Source: Acanthamoeba sp. SK_2022b
Taxonomy: Eukaryota > Discosea > Longamoebia > Acanthamoebidae
Assembly (NCBI GenBank): GCA_027943245.1
Contig: JANDJZ010000156.1
Coordinates: forward strand, 1-64,000
DNA length: 64,000 nt
Direction: 5' to 3'
In this document: positions 1-8,511 of the stretch, piece after piece
Numbering within the stretch: the first letter of the stretch is position 1
Layout: every line of letters begins with the position of its first letter
Made by a program: the position numbers and the translations under genes
Notes under the pieces: generated by a model
Databases searched by the model: none
The model's input: only the letters and a program-made list of their open reading frames with translations
What the model was told of the DNA's origin: nothing

Positions 1-2000
1 CCGCGACGGCGCAGATGAAGCAGTTGGACGACGCGGCTCGCCAGGCGAGCAGCGCCTCCGGCGAAGGCGGTAGCCGGGCGGAGGAGATGCTGAAACTGGC
101 CGGCGGCCTGAATGACAGCGCGGCGGCCTGGCGCGATCAGGCGGCGGCGGCGCGCGGGGCGGCTCAGGCGACGGCTGGCGTCGGTTCTGCCTCTCGCGTC
201 GCCAACATCGCGCTGGGTGCGCTTGGCGGCCCGATCGGTGTCGCCATCCAGGCGGGATTGGCGATGCTGTACTTCCATGAGCAAAACAAATTGGCCCGCG
301 AGTCGGCTTTGGCATTGAAAGATGTGGCGGCCGAGACGGGCGAAGATCTCAGTAAACTCTCCAAGGCAAAGCTCGCCGTCAAAATTGATACCTTCGACGA
401 TCAGTTAAAGACGCTCAGTGAGGAAAAAACCAAGATCGAGAACCAGCTGGCGCGTAGGAGCGATATCCGAATTGCTGGCTTAGAGCGCCGAAGCAAAGGG
501 ATGTTGGGATTCCTCTACTCTGATCCAAAAGAGGTGAGAAAAGAACGAAACGCCTTGCAAGCGCAGTTGGAAGATATCATTAAGGGCGAGAAAGCGATCC
601 GGCTCCGGCGAAACAACGCCGTCAATGCACAGAATGGCAACGACAGCCATGTTGAGACCAAACCTGATAAGCCTAAGAGCCATCAAGCAAGCGTCACTCC
701 TGTCGGTCGTATTTTTAGCGATAACGGCAAGCAGCAGTCTCTTGAGCAGTACCAGCAGCTGCGTCAGGAAATCGAGCAGGCGCATCTGAGCAGCCTCGAC
801 AAAATCACTCAGGATGAACAAAGCGCGCAGGCCAAGCTGGTGTCAGCGGCCAAGGCGGCCGGTGCCGGGCAGGCCGATGTGCAGCGGGCGATGGCGCTGA
901 ACGCCGAGAAGTATCAGCGGCAGCGGCAACAGCTGGCTGAGCAGTACGTACCAGGGCAGGCGGCGGTACGCAAAGATCAAGAGGTCGGCAAGGAGCTGAA
1001 GGCGTTGTATGACGGGCGGCTGTTGACCGAACGCGAATACCAGACTGCCAGCCGGATGCAGCAGCAAGAGACGATGCGCCAGCGGCTGAAGGCTGAAACC
1101 GACGCGCTCGCCGCGCCGCGCATGAACATTGCCGGTGATGTGGATCCTGCCGCTCGGCTTAACAATCAACTGGTGCAGCAGCAGGCGCAATACCAGGCCT
1201 ACTACCAGCAAGGCATTCTGGATAAACAGCGCTATGAACAGCTGATGCAGGCGGCGACGCAGGAATCGTCGGACGCTCAGTATCAGCAGGCGCTGAGTCT
1301 GTTTGGCGGGCAGAGCCGCGTGCACAAGATGGCGCTGGGGCTGGTGGACATGACGCGGGAACGGACCTCCGGCATGATGTTCGATCTGCTGACCGGGACG
1401 CAAAACTTTAAGCAAAGCATGCTCGGTTTGATGACCTCCATGACGCAGTCCATCGTTCAGCAACTGATCGATCTGGCGATGCAGGCGCTGTTAACCAGAA
1501 CCTTTCTCTCTACTTTTATGAGCATCGGCGGCGGTTTGCTGGGCGGGGCGGCAAGCGCCGGCGCGGGCACGGCCGGTTCAGGCGCGATGGGCATGTCGAC
1601 CGGTTGGCAAGGCTATGTCCCTAACGCCAAGGGCGGCGTGTACGCCTCGCCTTCGCTTAGCGCATTCAGCGGCCAGATCGTCAGCAATCCCACATTGTTC
1701 GCGTTCGCCAGAGGCGCCGGCTTGATGGGCGAAGCCGGGCCGGAGGCCATCATGCCGCTCAAACGCGGCGCGGACGGTTCGCTCGGCGTGCGGGCGATCG
1801 GCGGTGGCCAACAGGCTGCGGCGGCGCCGAATGTCTACATCACCATCGAGAACGGCGGCAACGTCAGTTCGCAGGCGGATCCGGGATGGGGCGAGTTCGG
1901 TAAACAGATGGGGAATATCGCCGCGCAGGAAAGCCAGAAGGTGATCAACCGCAACCTGATGCCTGGCCAGCCGATTTGGAAAGCAATCAAGGGGATGTAA
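1..2000 (+). CDS. Phage tail tape measure protein (gpH-like), 5' end missing
   Basis: The reading frame is open from the first base of the window, so the gene is truncated by the window edge and the first in-frame ATG (position 15) is probably internal. The visible 661 residues have long Ala/Gln-rich helical stretches, a hydrophobic segment near residues 60-90 and another Gly/Ala-rich one near 500-525. A C-terminal motif of the form GLMGEAGPEAIMPLKR (near residue 573) is characteristic of lambda-family tape measures. In this family the protein sets tail length and spans the tail lumen, and its C-terminus is processed in lambda. Its stop codon overlaps the next ATG (TAATG). It sits directly before the M and L genes, as in lambda. 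Family assignment is firm; the extent of the missing N-terminus is unknown. Confidence 0.9.
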   Translation, partial: ATAQMKQLDDAARQASSASGEGGSRAEEMLKLAGGLNDSAAAWRDQAAAARGAAQATAGVGSASRVANIALGALGGPIGVAIQAGLAMLYFHEQNKLARESALALKDVAAETGEDLSKLSKAKLAVKIDTFDDQLKTLSEEKTKIENQLARRSDIRIAGLERRSKGMLGFLYSDPKEVRKERNALQAQLEDIIKGEKAIRLRRNNAVNAQNGNDSHVETKPDKPKSHQASVTPVGRIFSDNGKQQSLEQYQQLRQEIEQAHLSSLDKITQDEQSAQAKLVSAAKAAGAGQADVQRAMALNAEKYQRQRQQLAEQYVPGQAAVRKDQEVGKELKALYDGRLLTEREYQTASRMQQQETMRQRLKAETDALAAPRMNIAGDVDPAARLNNQLVQQQAQYQAYYQQGILDKQRYEQLMQAATQESSDAQYQQALSLFGGQSRVHKMALGLVDMTRERTSGMMFDLLTGTQNFKQSMLGLMTSMTQSIVQQLIDLAMQALLTRTFLSTFMSIGGGLLGGAASAGAGTAGSGAMGMSTGWQGYVPNAKGGVYASPSLSAFSGQIVSNPTLFAFARGAGLMGEAGPEAIMPLKRGADGSLGVRAIGGGQQAAAAPNVYITIENGGNVSSQADPGWGEFGKQMGNIAAQESQKVINRNLMPGQPIWKAIKGM

Positions 2001-2338
2001 TGGGCATTCAGACATTTGAATTTCCGGCGCGCGTCAATGCCGCCGGCGATATGCGCTTTCGCGTCAGAAAGGCGCAGTTCGGCGACGGCTATGCGCAGGT
2101 CTCCGGCGACGGCATTAACCCGATCGTGCGCTCCTGGGATCTGACCTTTGTCGGCAAGTATGACTACATCACGCCGATCATCGTCTTTCTGGAAAACCAT
2201 CACGGGGTGAAGTCCTTCCAATGGACGCCACCAACTCAGGTTCCCGGCCTGTACCGCTGCGAGGGCTATAAGCCGGTCGCCATGGGCGGGGATAACTATT
2301 CACTGACGGCCACGTTTACCGAGGCCTTCCACGTTTAA
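2000..2338 (+). CDS. Phage minor tail protein M
   Basis: This 112-residue protein begins with a pattern (MGIQTFEFPARVNA..MRFRVRKAQFGDGYAQV) typical of lambda gpM-type minor tail proteins, which take part in tail-tip assembly. The start at 2000 overlaps the tape-measure stop and is preceded by a purine-rich AAGGGG. An upstream TTG at 1976 is in frame but lies inside the tape-measure gene and has no ribosome-binding site of its own. Conserved residues such as the C-terminal GDNYSLTATFTEAF stretch fit the family. It is followed after 12 bp by the L gene, so it is translated as part of one tail operon. Confidence 0.9.
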   Translation: MGIQTFEFPARVNAAGDMRFRVRKAQFGDGYAQVSGDGINPIVRSWDLTFVGKYDYITPIIVFLENHHGVKSFQWTPPTQVPGLYRCEGYKPVAMGGDNYSLTATFTEAFHV

Positions 2339-2350
2339 CCGGGGGAGACG

Positions 2351-3100
2351 ATGCTGAATTCAGATCTGCAAAAGCTGGAGCCGGGCAACCGCATCCGCCT
2401 GATTGAGGTAGACGGCACCCGGTTTGGCGCCGATATTCTGCGCTTTCACTGCGATACCTTGCCTTTTACGCCGCAAGAGCTGGCCGCCGCCGGCGGTGAT
2501 GAAACCAAACTGCCGGCGAAATCGGTCTGGTGGCAGGGGCAGGAGTATGGCCCGTGGCCGTTTAGCGTCGAAGGGCTGGAGATCTCCGCCGACAGCCAGG
2601 GCAATGCGCCTAAGCTGTCGGTCGCCAATATCAATGGCCTGATCAGCGCGCTCTGCCTGCAGTTTGAGGACATGGCGCAGGCCAAGGTGCGGATCCACGA
2701 CACGCTGGTGCACTACCTTGATGCCCGCAACTTCCCGCAGGGGAACCCTTCGGCCGATCCGCTGCAGGAAAAGCTGCAGGTGTTCTACATCGATCGCAAG
2801 GCGACGGAAAGCGACGAAGCGGTGGAGTTCGAGCTCTCCAGCCCGGCGGACCTGCGGGGACTGCGCATCCCGACCCGGCAAATCCACAGCCTGTGCACCT
2901 GGTGCTCGCGCGGCGGCTATCGCACCGGCAAGGGCTGCGATTACGCCGGTAGCCGTTACTTTGACGACAAGGGCAACCCGGTGGATGACCCGAGCCTGGA
3001 TCGCTGCGGCGGGCTGCTGAGCGACTGCCAAAAACGCTTTGGCGAGCACGAGCCGCTGCCGTTCGGCGGCTTCCCCGGCGCGGCGTTAATCCGGCAGTAG
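2351..3100 (+). CDS. Phage minor tail protein L (Fe-S cluster tip protein)
   Basis: The 249-residue product matches lambda gpL in length and in its cysteine-rich C-terminal third, where several cysteines (CTWCSRGGY, GKGCDYAGS, DRCGG, DCQKRFG) sit close together. Lambda gpL is known to bind a 4Fe-4S cluster through four conserved cysteines and to belong to the tail tip that is capped by gpJ. The ATG at 2351 has a strong GGGGGAG just upstream. Placement between M and K is the lambda order. Cluster binding here is inferred from the conserved cysteines. Confidence 0.92.
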   Translation: MLNSDLQKLEPGNRIRLIEVDGTRFGADILRFHCDTLPFTPQELAAAGGDETKLPAKSVWWQGQEYGPWPFSVEGLEISADSQGNAPKLSVANINGLISALCLQFEDMAQAKVRIHDTLVHYLDARNFPQGNPSADPLQEKLQVFYIDRKATESDEAVEFELSSPADLRGLRIPTRQIHSLCTWCSRGGYRTGKGCDYAGSRYFDDKGNPVDDPSLDRCGGLLSDCQKRFGEHEPLPFGGFPGAALIRQ

Positions 3101-3109
3101 GGGGCGAGC

Positions 3110-3814
3110 ATGAAAGAAAAAACCGCGGCGGCCATTATGGCGCACGCCAGGGCCGAGTACCCGCACGAATGCTGCGGCGTGGTGGCGCAAAAATCCCGCG
3201 TGGAGCGCTATTTTCCGTGCCGTAACCTGGCGGACAACCCCACCGAGCAGTTTCATCTAGCGCCGGAAGACTACGTGGCCGCCGCCGAATGGGGCACCAT
3301 CACCCTCATTGTGCACAGTCACCCGGACGCCACCACGCAGCCGAGTGAATTGGACAAGGCGCAGTGCGACGCGATGGCGTTGCCCTGGGCGATAGCCAGC
3401 TGGCCGGAGGGGGATTTACGCACCCTCTTGCCGCGCGGCGAACTGCCGCTGGTGGGCCGCCCGTTCGTGCTGGGGCATACCGACTGTTGGGGGCTGGTCA
3501 TGAGCTATTTCCGCCAGGAGCACGGCATAACGCTCCAGGATTACCGGGTTGATTATCCGTGGTGGGAGCGGGGTGAAAACCGCTATCTGGATAACTGGCA
3601 TGCCTGCGGCTTTCGCGAGTTCGATGGCCCGCCGCAGCCGGGGGATATGGCGATCATGCAGGTTTCGGCGCCGGTGGCCAACCACGCCGGCATTCTGCTG
3701 GCAGATGGCCTGTTGCTGCACCATATGTACGGCATGCTCAGCCAGCGGGTGCCTTACGGTGGGTATTGGAAGGAGCGAACGGTGAAGGTGTTGCGGCACA
3801 AAGCGCTGATGTGA
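3110..3814 (+). CDS. Phage tail assembly protein K (JAMM + NlpC/P60 domains)
   Basis: Two enzyme-like domains are visible in 234 residues. The N-terminal half is a Mov34/JAMM metalloprotease fold: a Glu in PHECCGV, the HSHPD signature near residue 66, and a downstream Ser and Asp (QPSELDKAQCD). The C-terminal half is NlpC/P60-like: a Cys in GHTDCWGLV and a His in ANHAGILL. Lambda gpK has the same fusion and acts in tail-tip assembly; the NlpC half may cut peptidoglycan during entry. The ATG is preceded by GGGGGCGAG. Downstream of its stop the usual K-I junction is interrupted by a small lipoprotein gene. Confidence 0.92.
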   Translation: MKEKTAAAIMAHARAEYPHECCGVVAQKSRVERYFPCRNLADNPTEQFHLAPEDYVAAAEWGTITLIVHSHPDATTQPSELDKAQCDAMALPWAIASWPEGDLRTLLPRGELPLVGRPFVLGHTDCWGLVMSYFRQEHGITLQDYRVDYPWWERGENRYLDNWHACGFREFDGPPQPGDMAIMQVSAPVANHAGILLADGLLLHHMYGMLSQRVPYGGYWKERTVKVLRHKALM

Positions 3815-3823
3815 TGCTATCAT
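3815..3823 (+). promoter_or_regulatory. Candidate extended -10 promoter for the lipoprotein gene
   Basis: The sequence TGCTATCAT just after the gpK stop fits an extended -10 element (TGnTATAAT, one mismatch). No good -35 lies at the usual distance, but extended -10 promoters do not need one. It lies 29 bp before the lipoprotein ATG, which suits a gene transcribed independently of the late operon. Sequence-based inference only. Confidence 0.45.
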
Positions 3824-3851
3824 TCCACTTTTCAGCTTAAGGAAAAGGGTA

Positions 3852-4184
3852 ATGAAGAAGATTTTATTAATTATGGCTCTGTTTATTTCTGGGTGTAATA
3901 CTGTAAGCAGTTTGAAAGATAATACTCCCATTGCTTCGGGGAACTCGAAAAAATCGGAAAAGGCGTTCGTCTATTGTGTGATCGCTGAGTGGAATAAGCA
4001 TTCATATTTGCAACCGATGATTACTCAACCATTACCGGATGGACATTCGCTACAGTTTAACGATCCCTGGCGTGGTCCCGTATTCATCCTTGATGTTGTC
4101 AGTAATAGTGAAGGTAGCAGTTATCGCTTATATAGAAGTAAAGAAATAGATTTCTATGAGCAGGCTATCACGCAGTGTAAATGA
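3852..4184 (+). CDS. Small prophage lipoprotein of unknown function (moron)
   Basis: The 110-residue product begins with a textbook lipoprotein signal: MKK, a hydrophobic stretch, and the lipobox LFISGC with Cys at residue 15. The residue after the cysteine is Asn, not Asp, so outer-membrane sorting is likely. The mature part has two further cysteines (FVYCVIAEW and the penultimate residue) that could pair, and no domain I recognise. The gene is clearly AT-richer than the tail genes around it, has its own probable promoter and ends directly in an intrinsic terminator. That is the classic layout of a moron expressed from the lysogen. Small phage lipoproteins often block superinfecting phages at the outer membrane, but that role is only an inference here. 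Confidence 0.85.
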   Translation: MKKILLIMALFISGCNTVSSLKDNTPIASGNSKKSEKAFVYCVIAEWNKHSYLQPMITQPLPDGHSLQFNDPWRGPVFILDVVSNSEGSSYRLYRSKEIDFYEQAITQCK

Positions 4185-4206
4185 CCTGCTTCAGCAGGTT
4201 TTTTTT
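4184..4206 (+). terminator. Intrinsic terminator of the lipoprotein gene
   Basis: A 6-bp stem (ACCTGC / GCAGGT) with a TTCA loop is followed by eight T residues. It starts on the last base of the lipoprotein stop codon and ends 11 bp before the gpI start, so it isolates the moron. Late tail transcription must read through it, which fits Q-type antitermination in lambdoid phages. Confidence 0.85.
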
Positions 4207-4217
4207 ATGGTGGTATT

Positions 4218-4844
4218 ATGTCTTTTATCGATATTCCTCTAAGAACTGTCCGATTTCATGGTCCGATGATTCAGTTGTTTGGCCGGGAGTTTAAATACCG
4301 GGCCATGACTGTTCCCAAAGCCATTGATGCAATGAAGAACTTGTTACCCGGCTTCGAGCGCTACATGCTGGAGGCGCACAAACGCGGCCTGACATTTTCT
4401 ATTTTCGTTGGTAAACGCAATGTCGGGCAGGATGAACTCGAGCTCACCAAAGGGTCGGAAGAGATTCACCTTGTTCCCGTCGTGATTGGGAGCAAGCGCG
4501 CAGGATTATTCCAGACCGTGCTGGGCGTGGCGCTGGTTGCCGTGGCCATGTATGTTTCTGCGGGTGCAGGGACGGGGGCTCTGGGGGCATTTACGGCGGG
4601 TGGGGGAACTGGCATGGCGGCGATGGCCGGTGCTTCCATGGCCCTCGGTGGCATTCTCCAAATGCTTTCCCCGCAAATGGGTGGGCTGCGCATGCGGCAA
4701 GGCCCGGAAAATAAACCGAGCTATGCCTTTGGCGGGCCGGTCAACACCACGGCGCAGGGCAACCCCGTCGGCGTGCTGTACGGCACGCGTGAAATTGGCG
4801 GGGCGATTATCTCCGCAGGCATTTATACCGAAGACCAGCAATAA
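4218..4844 (+). CDS. Phage tail assembly protein I
   Basis: The 208-residue protein resembles lambda gpI. It has an N-terminal ubiquitin-like region (residues 1-80, beginning with the R-T-V-R-F-H-G pattern), a central hydrophobic Gly/Ala-rich stretch (residues 95-145) and a C-terminal tail ending in the VGVLYGTREIGGAIISAGIY pattern common to this family. In lambda, gpI is needed early in tail-tip assembly but is not kept in the mature virion. The only Shine-Dalgarno candidate is a weak GGTGG just after the moron terminator. Gene J follows after 54 bp. Confidence 0.88.
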   Translation: MSFIDIPLRTVRFHGPMIQLFGREFKYRAMTVPKAIDAMKNLLPGFERYMLEAHKRGLTFSIFVGKRNVGQDELELTKGSEEIHLVPVVIGSKRAGLFQTVLGVALVAVAMYVSAGAGTGALGAFTAGGGTGMAAMAGASMALGGILQMLSPQMGGLRMRQGPENKPSYAFGGPVNTTAQGNPVGVLYGTREIGGAIISAGIYTEDQQ

Positions 4845-4865
4845 CCATCATCCGTTTGAACAGAC

Positions 4866-4887
4866 AGCCGCAATAGCGGCTTTTTTT
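4866..4887 (+). terminator. Intrinsic terminator between genes I and J
   Basis: A GCCGC/GCGGC stem with an AATA loop is followed by seven T residues, 12 bp before the gpJ ATG. There is no gene between gpI and this hairpin, so it interrupts an operon whose parts must be co-expressed. Its layout (T-tract running into ATGG) mirrors the moron terminator 680 bp upstream. Confidence 0.8.
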
Positions 4888-4898
4888 ATGGGCGAAAT

Positions 4899-7800
4899 AT
4901 GGCACAGAACATGATCCGTGGGCGAAAAGGCGGCGGTGGCGGCGGCCACACGCCGGTAGAATCGCCGGACAGCATTCAGTCGATCGCCAGAGCGAAGATG
5001 TTGTTCGCATTGGGCGAAGGGGAGTTTGCCGGCGGGCTGGATGGCACAAACATTTTTGTTGACGGCACGCCGGTATTGAGCAGCGACGGAACGGAAAACT
5101 TTCCCGGTTTCCGCTGGGAATTCCGCCCTGGTTCGCAGGCGCAGGAATATATCCAGGGCATACCCGCCGTTGAGAATGAGATCTCGGTTGGCAGCGAACT
5201 GAAAAGCGGCGCGCCGTGGGTGCGTTCCGTCTCGAACCTGCAACTTTCCGCCGTTCGCCTGCGCCTGGGGTGGCCCATGCTGCAAAAGCAAGCGGACAAC
5301 GGCGACGTCAACGGCTATCGCATCGAGTATGCCATCGACGTGGCGACCGACGGCGGCAGCTACCAGGAGGTGCTAACGGCGGCGATCGACGATAAAACCA
5401 CCTCGCTGTATGAACGCTCGCACCGCATCAACTTGCCGAAGGCCACCACGGGATGGCAGCTGCGCGTGCGTCGGTTGACGCCTAACGCCAACAGCGCCCG
5501 GATCGCCGACCGCATGAACATCGAGGCGCTGACCGAAATCATCGACGCCAAGCTGCGCTACCCGAACACTGCGCTGCTTTACGTGGAGTTCGACTCAAAG
5601 CAGTTCCCCAACATCCCGAAGATCAGCTGCAAACCGCGCGGCCGCCTGATCCGCGTGCCGGACAACTACGATCCGCAAACGCGCAGCTATACCGGCATCT
5701 GGAGCGGCGGCTTTAAGTGGGCCTACAGCGATAACCCGGCGTGGGTGTTTTACGACATTATTTTGGCCGAGCGCTTTGGCCTGGGCGACCGCATCGACGC
5801 TTCCCAGGTCTCCGAGTCCGAGCTGTATCGCATCGCGCAGTATTGCGATCAGCCGGTGCCGGACGGGCGCGGCGGCGAGGGCATGGAGCCGCGCTTTACC
5901 TGCAACGTATATTTGCAGTCGCGGGAAGAGGCCTGGACGGTGCTGAGCGATTTGGCCGGCATCTTCCGCGGCATGACCTATTGGGGGCAAAACCAAATGG
6001 TCGCCCTGGCGGACATGCCGCGCGATATGGACTTCACTTACACCCGCGCCAACGTCATCGACGGCAAGTTTACCTACTCGTCCGCCAGCGAACGCACCCG
6101 CTACAGCACCGCGATGGTCAGCTGGTCCGATCCGGGCAACCATTACGCCGACGCGATAGAGGCGGTATTCGACAGCGATCTGGTGCGCCGCTATGACGTG
6201 AACCAGACCGAACTGACGGCCATCGGCTGCACCACGCCGAGCGAAGCGAATCGCCGCGGCCGCTGGGCGCTGTTGACCAACAGCAAGGATCGCACGGTCA
6301 GTTTCTCCGTGGGGCTGGACGGCATGATCCCCATGCCGGGGCATATCGTCGGCGTGGCGGACCAGATGCTGGCCGGGCGGGTGATTGGCGGGCGCCTCAG
6401 CGGCGTGGACGGCCGTAAACTGACGTTGGACAGGAAGCCGGGCGCCAAAGCCGGCGATCGCCTGATCGTCAACCTGCCATCCGGCCGGGCGCAGGCGCGC
6501 ACCGTGCAGGCGGTGAATGAATGCGTAGTGACCGTCACCACCGCCTACAGCGAGACGCCGGCGCCGGAAGCGGCCTGGTCCATCGACGCGGACGATCTGG
6601 CGGTGCAGCTTTACCGCGTGGTGGGCATCGCCGATAACGGCGACAACACCTATACCGTCAACGCCGCGGAACACGATCCGAATAAGTACGCCCGCATCGA
6701 TACCGGCGCGCGTATCGACGATCGGCCGATTTCCATCATTCCGCCCGGCGTGCAGGCACCGCCGAAAAACATCGCCATCGACAGCTACTTCTCGGTGAGC
6801 CAGGGGATCGCCATTACCACCCTGCGCGCCGCCTGGGGCGCGGTTGAAAATGCCATTGCCTATGAGGCGGAATGGCGCAAAGATAACGGCAACTGGGTGT
6901 CGGTACCGCGCACCTCGGCGCTCGGCTTCGAAGTGCCGGGGATTTACGCCGGTCGTTATCGGGTGCGCGTGCGGGCCATCAACGCCAGCAATGTGTCGTC
7001 CATCTGGGCGACCTCGATGGAAACCTACCTCAAGGGCAAAGAGGGTAAGCCGCCGATGCCGGTCGGCTTCAAGGCATCGCCTTTGCTGTGGGGCATTCAG
7101 CTCGACTGGGCGTTCCCGTCCGGCGCTGAAGATACGCTGAAAACCGAAATTCAGTATGCGGACAACGCCGCCGGAAATAACGCGATGCTGCTGGCCGATA
7201 TCCCGTACCCGCTGCACACCCACGCCATGACCGGGTTGAAGGCCGGCCAGGCCTTCTGGTTCCGCGCGCGGCTGCAAGACCGCACCGGCAATCAGGGGGA
7301 CTGGACGGGTTGGGCCGCCGGGCAGGTGAACGCGGACGCCGGCGATTATCTCGAGAACATCGGCGACGATCTCCTGACCGCGAAAGACGGTGAGCGGCTG
7401 GTGGGCGATATCGACACCAACATCGACGCCATCTTGCAGAATGCGCTGGCCAACAACGCGACGGTGGATCACCAGTGGGTGCAGTACGGCACGGTGCGCG
7501 CCGATATCATGGTGGTGAAAACTACCATCGCGGAGGTCGATCGCGGGCTGGCCGAGATGAAAACCCAGGTGCAGGCGCAGATTGACGACGTCACGGCGGT
7601 GCTGGAAGACAAACTGACGGCGACGGTCGACGCCGACGGTGCCACGGCCATCCATACGTTGAAAGCGGGTGTGCGGGTGAACGGCACCTTCTACAACGCC
7701 GGCATGTCGATCGCGGTATTGGCGGAAAACGGCAGGCCGGTCACCACCCGCGTGGGCTTTAACGCCAATCAGTTCGTGCTGATGAGCGGCAACAAAAGCA

Positions 7801-8483
7801 ATCAGTATTCACCGTTTGCCGTGGTGGATGGGCAGGTGTTTATTAGCGATGCGTTTATTCGCAATGGCACCATCGATAGCGCCAAGATCGCACAGCATAT
7901 CCAGTCTTCTAATTGGATAAACGGGCAGCGTGGCTGGGCGATAAATAAAGATGGCGGGGCACAATTCAATAACATTAGCGCCCGTGGAGCAATATATGCC
8001 GACACCGGTGAGTTTAAAAATGGTGTGATTGGCAATTGCCGGATCCTCGAGAATTGCTCCATTGAGGGGAAGCTTTCCGCCGCGAATATCGAAGGCGCGA
8101 TCATGGATGGCTCGATGTTAAGCTGGGGGTCAGGATATACAAATGATAGCCGCACCTTAAAATTTAGTGGTAATAGTGTAATACCAGTTCGTGTGTTTGG
8201 ACGGATACAGATAACAAGATACGGTTCTCCATATCCTCATTTTTATGGTGGTGTAAGAAAAAACTCAACAAGTGGCAGTTATTTACCTGAGTCGACAGGT
8301 AGTTCTGATTCTGGTAAGTCGGTGTCAATTGTTTTTATTGATGAATACCTTGGTAAGGGACAGTCTATTTTTTGGCAATTGGCCGTTGGGCAGGTAGATC
8401 AGTCATCTTCTGCCAGACAGTCAACAAGCTTTTTAGTGGAGCTATTTTCATCGCCTCAGTATACGGCTTTCAGTTTAGATTAG
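4899..8483 (+). CDS. Phage host-specificity (tail tip attachment) protein J
   Basis: At 1194 residues this is the size of lambda gpJ (1132). It starts with the Gly-rich MxxxxIRGRKGGGGGG N-terminus typical of the family. Residues about 70-560 are the conserved hub region, about 615-805 look like fibronectin type III modules (AAWGAVENAIAYEAEWR, GRYRVRVRAIN), and about 850-1080 contain the repeated DGAxFIxxAFIxNGTIDSAKI-type region. The last 120 or so residues, from near base 8130, are encoded by visibly AT-richer DNA and do not resemble lambda. J caps the tail tip and its C-terminus binds the receptor, so this region probably sets host range. The start has the sequence GGCGAAAT upstream, a weak ribosome-binding site. 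Confidence 0.93.
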   Translation: MAQNMIRGRKGGGGGGHTPVESPDSIQSIARAKMLFALGEGEFAGGLDGTNIFVDGTPVLSSDGTENFPGFRWEFRPGSQAQEYIQGIPAVENEISVGSELKSGAPWVRSVSNLQLSAVRLRLGWPMLQKQADNGDVNGYRIEYAIDVATDGGSYQEVLTAAIDDKTTSLYERSHRINLPKATTGWQLRVRRLTPNANSARIADRMNIEALTEIIDAKLRYPNTALLYVEFDSKQFPNIPKISCKPRGRLIRVPDNYDPQTRSYTGIWSGGFKWAYSDNPAWVFYDIILAERFGLGDRIDASQVSESELYRIAQYCDQPVPDGRGGEGMEPRFTCNVYLQSREEAWTVLSDLAGIFRGMTYWGQNQMVALADMPRDMDFTYTRANVIDGKFTYSSASERTRYSTAMVSWSDPGNHYADAIEAVFDSDLVRRYDVNQTELTAIGCTTPSEANRRGRWALLTNSKDRTVSFSVGLDGMIPMPGHIVGVADQMLAGRVIGGRLSGVDGRKLTLDRKPGAKAGDRLIVNLPSGRAQARTVQAVNECVVTVTTAYSETPAPEAAWSIDADDLAVQLYRVVGIADNGDNTYTVNAAEHDPNKYARIDTGARIDDRPISIIPPGVQAPPKNIAIDSYFSVSQGIAITTLRAAWGAVENAIAYEAEWRKDNGNWVSVPRTSALGFEVPGIYAGRYRVRVRAINASNVSSIWATSMETYLKGKEGKPPMPVGFKASPLLWGIQLDWAFPSGAEDTLKTEIQYADNAAGNNAMLLADIPYPLHTHAMTGLKAGQAFWFRARLQDRTGNQGDWTGWAAGQVNADAGDYLENIGDDLLTAKDGERLVGDIDTNIDAILQNALANNATVDHQWVQYGTVRADIMVVKTTIAEVDRGLAEMKTQVQAQIDDVTAVLEDKLTATVDADGATAIHTLKAGVRVNGTFYNAGMSIAVLAENGRPVTTRVGFNANQFVLMSGNKSNQYSPFAVVDGQVFISDAFIRNGTIDSAKIAQHIQSSNWINGQRGWAINKDGGAQFNNISARGAIYADTGEFKNGVIGNCRILENCSIEGKLSAANIEGAIMDGSMLSWGSGYTNDSRTLKFSGNSVIPVRVFGRIQITRYGSPYPHFYGGVRKNSTSGSYLPESTGSSDSGKSVSIVFIDEYLGKGQSIFWQLAVGQVDQSSSARQSTSFLVELFSSPQYTAFSLD

Positions 8484-8511
8484 TTAACAGTCATTTATAA
8501 AGGAGAGCACT

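Noticed and set aside
5595..7655. Very long minus-strand open frame opposite gene J
   Set aside because: It is a mirror of GC-rich coding sequence on the plus strand, with His/Arg-rich nonsense composition.
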